Source of the DNA: Moniliophthora roreri
Taxonomy: Eukaryota; Basidiomycota; Agaricomycetes; Agaricales; Marasmiaceae
Reading direction: 5' to 3'
DNA length: 64,000 nt
Assembly (NCBI GenBank): GCA_001466705.2
Contig: LATX02000219.1
Span: forward strand, 1 to 64,000
Below the pieces are notes generated by a model, which was not told where the DNA came from, did not search any database, and worked only from the letters and a program-made list of their open reading frames with translations. Within the stretch, counting starts at the first letter, position 1. The number at the start of each line of letters is the position of its first letter. Positions 45,733 to 58,758 of the stretch are shown one piece after another. The translations under genes and the position numbers were made by a program.

Positions 45733-47430
45733 CTACAATGCACCCCACTGGCCACCAAATTGCTGCTGCTGGCCCCACTGGTTAAACATCGGTTGCTGCT
45801 GCTGCTGCTGTTGTTGTGGGTAGCCTCCCATACCCATACTCATTCCGCCACCCATACCCATACTTGTGCCCATACCCATACTTGTGCCCATACCGCCCAT
45901 CGCGCCAAACTGAGGCTGCTGCAGCTGAGGACTAGGAGACATCGTAAACTGTCCCTGCATCTGGGGCATCTGGGGCGTAGTCGACATCATTTGAGGCGTG
46001 TGCGAAGTCATCATAGGCTGAGGACTATGACCCTGCGCTTGTGGCATAAACTGCCCCGGTGCAGCTTGCTGCTGAGCGAACATGGGTTGCGGCGACTGTA
46101 CTGGATTCGTGAACTGTTGCTGTTGTGTCTGAAACATTGGAATTTGACCATTCATACCAAATGATTGCTGTTGCTGGGGGAATGCAGTCGGTGTGAATTG
46201 CATTTGCGGCTGTTGCTGTTGGAATGTATTTGGTTGGAGGCCTAATCCCGTGTTGGCCACACCCATCGACATGCCTGTAGCATTATTGGGCATCCCAGTC
46301 ATTCCATAACCATTCATCTGTGGCATCATTGAAGGAGTAGACTGTGACAGGCTGAATGATAATACTGGAGGTTGCTGATACTGCAAAGGTAACGACGAGC
46401 TCGTCGATGGTGTTTGTAGGGAGACCAAATCGTCCCATACCCCTCCTTTCGAGGCATTAGCCTGAGGAGCGGTGGTAGTGGTGGCGGTAGGTGCAAGCGA
46501 AGTCTGCCTTGGAGGAAGTTGCTGTGACGTCAACGGCTGTGAAACGAGTCGTGGTTGAGACGGCGGGGCAGATGGTACTGCTGGTTGCGATGCAGATCTC
46601 GTAGAAGCCATAGCTGACGTTGTTCGAGGTATTGACGGCGTAGAAGCGGGAGGTAATGTCGAAGAGGCAGAGGAAGATGTTGATGACGATGGTACGGGTT
46701 TCAATTTATCCAACGGAGTAGATTGCGACCTCGAAGGACCCAATTTCGACGCAACGCGAGTCGACGTTTCCATGAATTGCTTGTATTCGTACTTGGCTGA
46801 GGTCAAGAGAACAAACGTCAATCAGTGTTGGGCAGAACGTGCTATGATGTATACACACATCGAATGTACTGTTCCAATTCACTATCTCTCTCGTCTTCCA
46901 TCAACACAGGGGGAGGGGGATGACGAATTTCATTGGGACAGTAGATGGCATTAGAGTTGAGGTTACCCATTTCTTTCATTCGCTACCCAAGCAATCACGT
47001 CAGTAGGTATTTAGGGCCTCCGGAGACCAACTACTCACGTCAACCTGTTCCTTAGTCCATGTGTCCATTGTGAGACTCTTCCTGCAAAGAAACTTCAACA
47101 CAACGTAGTACTAGAACTGTTCGAACGACGCACACTTTGGTTATATGTGTTCCAATCTTCCGATGTATGCTGGCGCAGGTGACACTATTGGCAAACTTTT
47201 CAGAGATTTTCTTGGCCAAGAGCCACCTGAAACGTACCAGATAAATATACCCAGATTATGCGACGCCCATCGAGGATTCCTAGTTTTGCAGTCTGCACAA
47301 ATATCTGAAGCACCCTTGAATGAGACGAACGACCCGAGCTATATGGAACCTGATACTCACCATTTCCAGGCTTCATAGCAAGCTCAAGCAAGAGCTTTTG
47401 ATTTCTGTCTGCAGCGAACTTGTTGGCCAT
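45733..47430 (-). CDS. ArfGAP (SMAP/Age2-like) with Q/M/G-rich tail
   Basis: GTPase-activating protein for Arf GTPases, acting in Golgi and endosomal vesicle traffic. The start is ATG at 47430 (MANKFAADRNQKLLLELAMK). Exons then encode ICADCKTRNPRWASHNLGIF, giving the first half of the C-x2-C-x16-C-x2-C zinc finger with the essential Arg of NPRWAS. The following small exons continue the finger (CxxCASIHRxxG region), SLTMDTWTKEQVD and RMKEMGNLNSNAIYCPNEI, then YEYKQFMETSTRVA. The rest of about 340 residues is disordered: Ser/Thr/Pro-rich up to a KGGVWDDLVSLQTPS element, which may be a clathrin or adaptor-binding site, then Gln/Met/Pro/Gly-rich with GMGTSMGMGTSMGMGGG repeats and a polyGln tract, ending FGGQWGAL with TAG at 45733. 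The repeats could vary in length among strains without loss of frame. Confidence 0.9.
45789..45896. repeat. CTG and GMGTSM-coding repeats in the ArfGAP gene
   Basis: A CTG/TTG run at 45792-45817 encodes polyGln on the minus strand, and cccatacccatacttgtg-type 18-bp units at about 45830-45890 encode the repeated Gly-Met-Gly-Thr-Ser-Met. Both keep frame. Confidence 0.75.
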
Positions 47431-48260
47431 GGTCGCTAATTAGGAGATGGTTACCACTCGTAGGAATGTTTGCGTCACAGGTTCTACCGCTTTCCTTTTA
47501 CGCGCTCACGGCCGCTACAGCCCATGAGCTCAAGAATACGAAAATGCTGAAGTCAAATTACTGCAACAAAGCACATACACTGCTGACCTCCCGGGTCGGT
47601 TGATCTTTGCCGAGTTGCACAGTACTGGTCTTCGGACTGAGACGGCTATGCGCGCGAGCTCTCTTTGAGACTGTCATAGGTACAAATCAAAGGAAAGTGC
47701 ATCACGGCCTCCAGGTGTGTGTTCATTTCGACCCCAAGCATCTTATGCACACCAATCTAGCTTCATGCGTATTGTGATGCTCAGAGGTTTTCTGTAAAAA
47801 CACGATCCATAGTTGTGAATAATCTTTGTCTGCACGCATACGTTAGCTCGGTTCAGCGTCGTTTCTCACTAGAAGGACGACTGTCTTTTTCGAATGACTG
47901 ACCTTGCGGGGCTATACCTAGATCGAAAATCAGTCGATATTCTCATCCCCTCGATACCACCAGTGCTCACTATCTGACGCTCACAATCTCTTTCGGATTT
48001 CAGGGACGACCATCGAAAATCTGATGTAGCGGCGAGTTATTGGATATGAATACGCAGGATGTGTAGGGCAACGATCATACCACCCACTATGACGTGCGCC
48101 TAGTGTTTTTGCGCTGATAACATGCCATTAAACGCGGAAGGAATACTCAAGATATCCGAGTCGAGACCTGGCCTCGAAAATTAGCCGGCAGAGTAGTGCT
48201 CGACGCGACGCATATAAAGCATAATGACCATTCGTTGGATCGTACAATCCGGTGCCCTAA
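47431..48260. other. Intergenic region between ArfGAP and xylanase pseudogene
   Basis: Promoter area of ArfGAP on the left. TATAAAGC near 48212 lies about 50 bp before the xylanase start and is the probable old TATA box. No other gene seen. Confidence 0.45.
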
Positions 48261-50102
<1,842 letters not shown>

Positions 50103-50551
50103 ATGAATGCAATCCGTGTCATTGTAGTCACTACTTCACTACTATACGTCCGAGAAACAACAGTGCTAATAGATACAACTAAGTGGGGTAATAAGGGATG
50201 CTACTGGTAGCAGACAAGTATATCAGGTATATAGCGATATATATAGTATGTACTGTGTGGGATGTCCTTCAATGAGAGTTTATTGCAATGCAGGTAATGC
50301 CAGGGTAACATTGAGGAAACCGAAAACCAAGAAAAGAACGAATGATGATGATCCTAGGTGAAAGAGTGTGGGCATGGTGCGAAAGATGTCGAGACGAATA
50401 GTATGGTGGGCGAGCAAGCTGTCGAGATCCAAAGGAAATAAGAATATCATGAATTCCAGAAAAGAGCGAGAGAGCACTAAAATTGTGGGGGATTTTGCGT
50501 AGGGTTGCCTCAAGCATAGGTGCTTTCAGAAATCTCATCTGGAATCTACAA
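50103..50551. other. Intergenic, convergent 3' flanks
   Basis: Between the xylanase remnant and the next minus-strand stop. It contains tatatatag-type AT-rich sequence near 50225-50245. No gene recognised. Confidence 0.4.
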
Positions 50552-53201
50552 TCAGTTAAACCGAGATTTGAAGGGCCAAGGTTGTACGCACCACGGAGAA
50601 GATGATAAGTTAGGAGTGTTGGAAGCACCGGATTTTGTTTTCAATGAAGCTATACCGAGAAGGGCCCTAGATCGTCCTCCGAAAGACTCCTGCATGATCG
50701 GAGAAACAGGAGTATTATTACTCGAATCAAGGACTTGACCAATCGATGACGGGGGACCTTTCATAAGGTTCCTGGCATATGCTTCAGAAGGTGTTAAGCG
50801 CGTAGGTGACGTAGGTTGCGGTGAAGTTTTCGAAGGTTGATGTTTGGGGTGGCGATTTGAGGGTTGACTCCCTTGTTCGTTCCTTTCCTTCAGCCGTTGG
50901 TCCTTCGAGAGATGATTTTGAGTGGTTTCGGGAATAGACGAGAGGCCCGAAGCTGTGATTGACATTACTGTTGTTGGGCTCGAAAGAGGGGAAGACCCCG
51001 AAGATGAAATGGAGTAAGTGGAGGACTGGGCTGAGCGTTTGCTAAGCCTCGACGGACTCAAGTCGTAGACCGCTTCCATCGCGCGACCCTCGGCCTGCTT
51101 TACAGCCAAGGACTGGGTGCGTGATCTGTTGAAATTCTCGACCAGCATGAGTCTCTTCATAGACTGCAATCTTCTCGGTCTCGACGAAACATGCCACAAC
51201 TCAGTGCCTGAAGCCCCTGATTCAAAGAGAGACTCTGCCCCGGATGTCGCATACGACTCGGTACCAGAGTCTTCTCCGGTAGTGCGGTACATCGGAAGCC
51301 TCGTCGATGGAGAAGGGGTCGAGAGACGTGTACTGCGTGCTGAAGAATCGTCACTCCTCTCCTTGTCTAGATCCGGTGTTTCAGCGGACCGCTCAGTTCT
51401 GGGTCCATGACTCCCTTCAGGTGGTGGCGTATTACTCAACAGCCACGTCAGACCTTTTATCTCCTTGTCCCGTCTCATGATGTCGCTCTCCAATGATGCG
51501 ATCTTCTTCTCTAATAACGATTTCTCCTGTGCATGCATATCAGTCAGTTTGAGGAAATAACTGGCTAGGTCGGTGAGCTGAGATGTTTGCTTTCGAAGAC
51601 CTGCACGCAGTTCTTGTTCAGAAGCTCCGTCAATGTCAATATCCAAGGATTCATAATTGGGGAAATGCTCCTTTGTAAGCGTGGGCGTAGATGACGACGA
51701 CGAAGAAGTGGACGTATCCGAGAGGCGATTATCCTTTGAAACGTCAGGGAAAGTATCAGTCGAATCTTTCGGCGGTGGAGGAGGAGGCGGCGTTGTTGAC
51801 GGACGGGTCGAAGTGGGATTGGGTCGCTTCATGGAAAGGGTTTGCGTTCCATTCGGAGAAAATACGCGTGTGGATGGTGAGAGTGTTTGAGCTCTCTGTC
51901 GTACGCTACCGGACTTGCCGGTGTTTGGTGTGGCTGGGAGAGGAATAGACGGAGGTTTGGTTGGCGCAAGCGAAGATATGCGAGACTTCTCCTTGGATCT
52001 CATGCCGCGCGGTGTAGATCCGTAGCGGTCCTGGAGAACCGAGGTGATGTTTCGTCGCTTCATGTTCGAGAGTGTTCCAGAAAGAGGCATGGACATCACC
52101 GACATAGCGTCAGATTCCTCCCCGGCTGAATAGATCTCTGTATCCGTCCCTGCATTCCTTCGTGGCACGCCGCGCCACGTTTTTTGGTGCAGAGAATGAC
52201 TCCGCTTATCGCGCGACGTATCGCGTGTCATGGACGGTGAGATCTCGGGACCTGTTGCCTGCGGTCCCGATGTAGTGGACTTGTCGTCAATGGATGGGAG
52301 GTGCGACGAGGAGGAAATAGTGGGAGTAAGCAGTGTTGGGGTTGAAGGGGCAGACGAGTGATTGCCTCCGTCTGAGGAAATAAAATCCGTTTTAGGCGAT
52401 GAAGATACTGGCGTGTTTATTTGAGGTTCTGCCTGGGGCGGATGAATTTCAATCGGATTGGGTTTGGGCCTCCCGCGAGGCTTGGTAAATAGATCATCAT
52501 ATTCTCCGAGGTCGTATAAGTCCTGCGGGGGCCGCGATATGGTAATCGTCGGTTGCACCAAGTGTGTGGCCTCCGTAGTGGGCTGTCGTGTACTTGTACT
52601 CGTCCTTCTGTCGCCAGAGTGACGGCTAGTGGCGGCGGAATCTCGGTGAGATTTAGAGTTTGCTGGTGACGCTGTGAGATCACTGCCTATCGATGGTCCT
52701 GCTTTGGGTTTTCGAGGAGACTTTCGAGGTGTAAGGGAGAAATGAGCAGCAATTCGAGAGCCTAATGTCAGTTGCACTGGCCCAGGTGTTTCGGGATGTT
52801 GGGAAGGAGATGGAAGTGATGGTTGTGAGAGAGATGCCCGTGCTGGGACTGAGCTTCATGACAAGGTCAGTAGAGGGCTCTAAATGTTTGGGGGGAGATA
52901 CTCACTGGTCGGGTTCCGATGCAAAGCCAGATGTCTTTTGACTCTCCGAGTCGTGTCGTCTGCGGGTGTCGGGACGAACTACATCCGAGTGCGCAGATTT
53001 CTTCCTTGGCCTCCCAAAAAGTGGGATTCTGGTAGACTTCTTCTTGGACACATTCGAAGAAGTAGTATCTCCGGCAGGATGTATATGTGAGCCTTGTACG
53101 TCCGGAAAGCGAGCAGTTGAAGACTGGCGAGGGTCTGAAGTAGATGGACGACCGTATGACGATTCTGCCGGATCGGTTTGACGCGAACGAGTTGCAGACA
53201 T
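50552..53201 (-). CDS. Large disordered protein with short coiled coil, unknown function
   Basis: Two or more exons encode about 850 residues. Start chosen at ATG 53201 (MSATRSRQTDPAESSYGRPS); exon 1 contains the basic SSNVSKKKSTRIPLFGRPRK and ends SGFASEPDQ. An intron (CA|gtgagt to atgaag|C) keeps frame into SVPARASLSQPSLPSPSQHP and LTLGSRIAAHFSLTPRKSPR. The body is Ser/Thr/Pro-rich with polyPro (PSTTPPPPPPPKDS) and RGVPRRNAGTDTEIYSAGEE. One coiled coil stands out: LRKQTSQLTDLASYFLKLTD followed by KSLLEKKIASLESDIMRRDK. A PTRLTPSEAYARNLMKGPPS motif is near the end. No catalytic domain is visible. The style is like fungal polarity or septin scaffold proteins, but this is only an impression. 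Open reading may extend upstream of 53201 through an acceptor at about 53265 (ttacactag) into a Lys-rich exon near 53304-53460. Stop at 50552. Confidence 0.7.
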
Positions 53202-56200
53202 TTGAGGCGAAGCGTAAGGGTTGGACCCAGCCAACGGGGAGAGTTGAGGAAAAGCTGGCGGTGTGCTAGTGTAAGAAGAGAGAAAGGGAAGAGAGTAACG
53301 AAATCAGCTCGGAGACCATCGCCTTTCCAGCGCGAGCTTTTCAAAAATCTTGTCCCACCTTTTGTCATTCTTCGCGAGATCCAAATCTGACAAGGATTTT
53401 TTGCCTCCATTTGATTTTTTTTTTTTTTTGCCGTGTCTTGGGAAAAAACCGGCGTAGCGGCAATAGGTCATCTCCGCATTTGTAGACTTCCAAAAGCAGC
53501 ATTCAGACCGCGTGGGTCTCATCAACGCCCTTATTGTATAATTGAGGGTCGATTGAGGGCAGACACGGCAGGCAACCGTCAAACCAACGAGAACAACCAC
53601 TCTAACTAAAGGAACTGGGCTCGCAAGATATTCTATGAGCTATGGAATCCAGTGGTGTCTCTTATAGTCAGTCCAGTGAACTCTTCTCTGTGAATGCAGT
53701 CTCGTGTTCGCCATGGAGCTCACTATTCAACATTCCCCACAAAAAGGCTTGTTCGCAAGCGGTGTATCGCCATGACTCTCAGGAATCGTCACATCACTCA
53801 ACTTTCTGGAAGCCCACTGATATCGGATGAGTCCCCTTCGATACACTCATTACCAACTTTTCTGATGCTCATGTGCCCTTACTGTCGCCCGATTCAAGCG
53901 CGCTCTCCCATTCATATCAAAGTGCGCTTCATATCGATAAGCGCCACAGATGTAGAGTTAAACTCACCCTTACAGAGATTCCAACATCGTTCTGTACTGG
54001 TGCCGTTCACTTCATGTGGGGGTGTTCCGATTAGACGAACAGTTGGGACCTAATTATTTGCCTATCAGGCGTTCAAAGTTCACTGGCTCAGGGCAGGCCG
54101 GAAATGAAATCAAAAGAATCACTGTAAATGCCAAAGGAGTGGAGCACCAAGCATTTTGCAGGCATTAGCTGCCTAAATCTCCGGTCATCCCACAAGATTG
54201 CTTCAACGTCTTTGAAGATTCCGAATCTAGTGGCCTTTCTCAACCTCAACTTCCTGTCTGCTGTCATGGTATGATACCCCACATGGCCCCGTCGAGGAAG
54301 GTTAGTCTATTTTTCGACTCTGTCCCGTTTCTCAGCGTTTCGTTTGTCTTTCAGTTTATAGAAGGTGACCATGAACCCCGATGCCCTAAAACGTCCCGTC
54401 AACTTGCCGTCAGCTTTTGGTGTGCTTTCAACCACCTGCAATTAGACCCCAATCTAAACATAACGCCGTCTGTACCAGTCATTCTGCTCGCTTTCTTGTT
54501 GAGGGGAAATCTGTTCGGGCGTCGTGGATTTATACCCTTTGGCCCTTCCCCCTCCAACGCCGTGCTCTCACCTTGAACACCGAGAACCGATTTCATTTTG
54601 CTCTAGCCCTCTCGGAAATTGAATCTCCAAGAACATTTAAAGTTCCACACAATGGCCGCTCAAAAATTTTTAAGATCCAAGAAGGTTGCTCTACGTAAGA
54701 TGTCCAGGAAGACTTCGAAGTTGTTCAAAACTTCTGTAACGTCGTACTTCATCCACATGTGCAGGTATTCTAGATCCCAATCGTAGTGCCTTCCGGTGCA
54801 ACGATGTATGCGATTTGATTTTTTTGGTGAGAACAGTATGTCTTCGGTAAATATAGAACTTTCAATCATGGCGAAGGTACTTTGGTTCTATCTGGGCGTT
54901 CCATCATATGACTTCAGCGCCTTCCATTCATTCTGCACAGATTCTGATTAGTGGCACGAAACATATGCTCTTCAGAGTTCTTGACGGCCGCAAAATCCTG
55001 CTCGAGGATCAAGGATGCAAGTATATTTATGTACCATTGCCTTGTCTAGATCTCAATGTTCTGAGACGTACCCTCTGATGAATCTAGTGACCAGAAATCG
55101 CGAACAATTTGCAAAGCGCTGAAAACAAGGAAGGTCCCCGAAAGGGTATTTGTTTCTCACTGGTGATTTGCAGTGAAGGGGTCCTTCCGAGGAAAGGGTC
55201 CCGGGATCCACGGGTCAAGAGAGCCAACTTGGCGGATACGACCATATTGTTTAGGTACAGAAAGGTCACCGCACATAAAGTTGACGAATCGTTTTTGGCA
55301 ACGTAGCCCAATAGACGAGGGGGGGTCCCCGTCCCCGACTCTCCGTCACTGCCATTCGGGAATCACAATTACTCAAGTTGATTCAGTGGGGATTTCGCGA
55401 CCTCGATCGAGCAGAAAAACACTATAAATGCTAGGGTAGTCTAAGAGCTAGCCAACAGAGGTAAAGGTGTGTTATCGACCAAGAAATGAGAATAATTAGT
55501 GAGTACTACATGCGTAGATCCTTTGCCGTGTCACTTTGAAGCTTTGGCCACATGTAGCTGTTCAAGTAATCAAACACCCTCGCGCCTACTCAAGCCAACT
55601 CTAACCTCGACACGTTGGCCGATGTCTCCTTGGGGTGTGTGATGTCCAGGGACGTCGTCATGGGGCGAAAATCTCCTTTTCGAAGCCCTAGCCTGTTGTG
55701 GCCTGATGCAGGACTCGTCAGGGACTCGTACACGATAATCCAGGAATGTGAAGCGCGTCGAGATTGGGCTAGTCAGTCCTACTGAACAGGAGGTTATAGT
55801 ACCAGCAATTCTGTATAGATCTGGGAAGTGGTTCCGCAGTTCGTATTCATGGGGAGAGCTGACGCGTTTTTGGGGCGGCGAAGTGCTGAGACAACAGCGG
55901 ATTTTTCACAGCTCAACGTAAGAAAGACCCTCACATTTAACCACCGGGTGTCGTCCCACAGGTTGGGTACACTGGGTGACATCACGTTCAGAAGAAGGTC
56001 GCCTCGAATTGAGAATATGACAAGTTATTCTGTCATGCCCAATCCTGACCGAAAGACGCTACGCTACAATACATTTAGTCAACATTATTTTCGGACGCTA
56101 GTATGTTGCCACTCACCAATTTCCAATGAAACTTGTTATCTGACAACGGCGGGACATCTCCATTCCTAAGCCCTGTGGGGATGTACGACAACTCTCAAAA

Positions 56201-57613
56201 CAAACATACAGGCAATCAAAAAAGCGGAACTTAGGCGACGAATTGAATAGGTGTCCAAGGGACGGGTAATCCAATAATATACAGTAATTTTGGTGGGCGA
56301 AGCGATTATTACTCTACTTGTCGACAACTTGTCGGCGGGGAAGATCGACTGGCGTTGAATTGGTTAGAGTTCTTTGGCGCTCCTATTACCGCTCAGGACG
56401 AGTCGGGATGCCGTATATCCGGCGTTGAAAACTGCCCGCGCGTTATATCAATGTAATCATCTCAATCAGGGGATAGTAGACAAGGAACATTTACCTACCC
56501 AGCTGTTTAGAGGTAGATGTACCTACCACTGATGGATTTGGTAGCCAATTGATGATAGTCAACCAACTACTCTAAAAGGTCCGAGAGTGTGGCTTGCAGG
56601 GACGTTCTTTCGACTTTGCGCAGCCAACAGAAAGAAAAATATTCGAGGGTACGGTGAACTGCCGATCCACGCCAGATTGCATACCAACTGGGGCATGTTG
56701 AGCGTCGGTAAATTGATCGACCTATGGGCAGCCGAAGATCGCGAGAATAGTATATTGGGACTTGGTTGGGATGCAGGACGAGTGTAGTGTTCGATGAGGT
56801 GTAGTGGAATAACTATGTATCAATCTCAGTGACAAAGATAAAACAGATTGTGGATTCAAAGACTTACCGGCGGATCCATGGTTCAAACGGAGTAATACCA
56901 AGAGAAGTACGATATCGACTCGTGTCACAAAATTGCAAATATTGAACCAGGCACTACTTGGTGTACCTCCAAACGACCGGCAAAGACCTCGCACCCTCGC
57001 CTGCACTCTCCCATTGCTATCGTGTGATGGAACCCTATGCTTTCTCCTTGAATCTCATGTACTCATCGTACGGCGGCTCCGCAGAAAGGACGACCGACGA
57101 TACGTATGTCTTCAGAGTGTAAACGAGTGGATCACCTTCCGGTTGATAATGTACCAAATTGGCAATCAAACATCGAGAATAATAAATCCCTATGTACACG
57201 TTCGCGTCATCGAGGACTTCAAATGGGGACGCTGCTCCCTCGTCATTAACGGTGATGTGCTTGTTATCGTCATAGATAAGATGGTTTTATGCCTAGGGAC
57301 ACAATACTCCAGTGAAGAATGTCCAGAAGAATGGGCCTAATTCGTCTGAGTGGGCGGAGGTTACGCTCGTGCCTGCAAAGTGCAGCGCGTGGTAAATGTA
57401 GACATCATCGAACATGATGCGGGTCGGTGACTGAGATGCCATAGCATGCGATTCTTCAAGGAGTGGTGGAATACGCACGGATTTTTGTTTTCACATGGTG
57501 ATGAAACTCGACTCAGACTCTCGACCTTGTCTTTCCAAATTCCCGCCAACCCCCCATTTCCAAATTCAGAGAAGAGAACGCTCCGGGTGTCCACCCGACA
57601 CAGCGAGAAAGTG
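53202..57613. other. Gene-poor 4.4-kb region
   Basis: No gene could be supported. Minus-strand 53304-53460 (PRHGKKKKKSNGGKKSLSDL) could be a 5' exon of the gene at 50552. Other frames, such as 54271-54576 (SFWCAFNHLQLDPNLNITPS), 55828-56169 and 56587-57340 (VNEWITFRLIMYQIGNQTSR), have weak protein-like character and might be eroded F-box/propeller-type gene fragments, but no splice-consistent model was found. A T run at 53418-53433 is also present. Confidence 0.4.

Positions 57614-57646
<33 letters not shown>
57614..57646 (+). repeat. 33-nt A homopolymer
   Basis: Thirty-three uninterrupted A residues on the plus strand. This is the longest homopolymer in the window. It could be the tail of a retroposed transcript, a simple repeat, or inflated by sequencing. 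Upstream sequence (56587-57600) has diffuse coding traces on the same strand. Confidence 0.8.
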
Positions 57647-57648
<2 letters not shown>

Positions 57649-58758
57649 TTAGTTGAGCTGAAGCTCTTGAGAACAATAAGTAGACCAAGCGTCGTATCTG
57701 GTTATTGGACGTTTGAAGTCCAGCAGAAATAGCCAGATAATCTTCAACGTTTCTGATCATTTCAGTTTGCAAACCCGGCGTACAAGAGTACGAAATTGGA
57801 CGGCATCGTGCTAAATTGCATTTATATACAGGGAAGTGATGCTTCGTCATGATGTTGGTGATGACGCTGTCGTCTTCGGTTGAGTGTGAACGCGACGACG
57901 CATGGCGACCAAAATTGTGAATAATATGGTCGAATGGCACGCTTTCCTGTGTGGATAATCATAAATCAGAGACAGTGAGAAGATAATCTAGTGAATCCGA
58001 CCTATCGAGTGGTCAGAAGGTATCCATGAATTCTGAGCTCCTTCACATGTCATGGCAGAGAACAGGGTCGTAGTATCCGTGGATCATTTCATCACGGAGG
58101 TCGTGGGACAGCCACATTTGCAAAGCTGCGTCGAGTGATTGCCTCCAGATGCATACTCCTTGCGCTAGCTGAAGCATCGGAAATATGGCTGTACGGCTAT
58201 ACTTGAGCGAAGTGTTCTCCGAGCAGGTTTCGCGAGAGTAAAAGTCAAAAGAAGCCGCGCTCCCACGTGAAACGACGGGCCGGAAAGCGGGAAGATGTCA
58301 TATGAGCTTTCTCACGCCGTTGGCAGTAGTTCAGTTCATCACCACTACCTTCCTTGAAATCATTTGAGCTCTGCAATGCTCCTTGCCTGTTGTATCTTTG
58401 ATATACAGCTCCAAAACTCAAACTCAAAATTGCGGTACAACAAGCTGGAAGATTCGGCTGCACAGCCGGGTTACATTCCTTAATTTGTATTTGTGACCCA
58501 GAGGAAGGGAGACGCCCAAAAATTGTCTAGACGCCTTAACTCAGAATGGGAAGACATTCTGTCGAGGCGGTTGGCAGTGTTTCGCTGTCGTTGATGGTAA
58601 TGATGTCCGGACACAGGTGTAAACAGAGAATGATGTACTGAGGGAATCGTCGTTGCCATCCCGCCGAGGCGTTCTTCATTCTCACTTTCACATTCCTTCT
58701 CTCATTTCAGCTTTCAGACTGACATCCTTCTTCAAGTCACAACCTTGATCGCCGGCTT
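57647..58758. other. Intergenic region upstream of the large + strand gene
   Basis: No gene supported. The last 100 bp (58660-58758) are C/T-rich, a common feature of fungal leaders before an ATG. Confidence 0.45.

Noticed and set aside
45760..46164. 134-codon plus-strand frame with His/Thr repeats
   Set aside because: Antisense reading of the Gln/Met/Gly repeats of the ArfGAP tail.
56587..57340. Possible F-box/beta-propeller gene fragments
   Set aside because: Only short stretches look coding and no consistent exon chain or diagnostic motif could be found.
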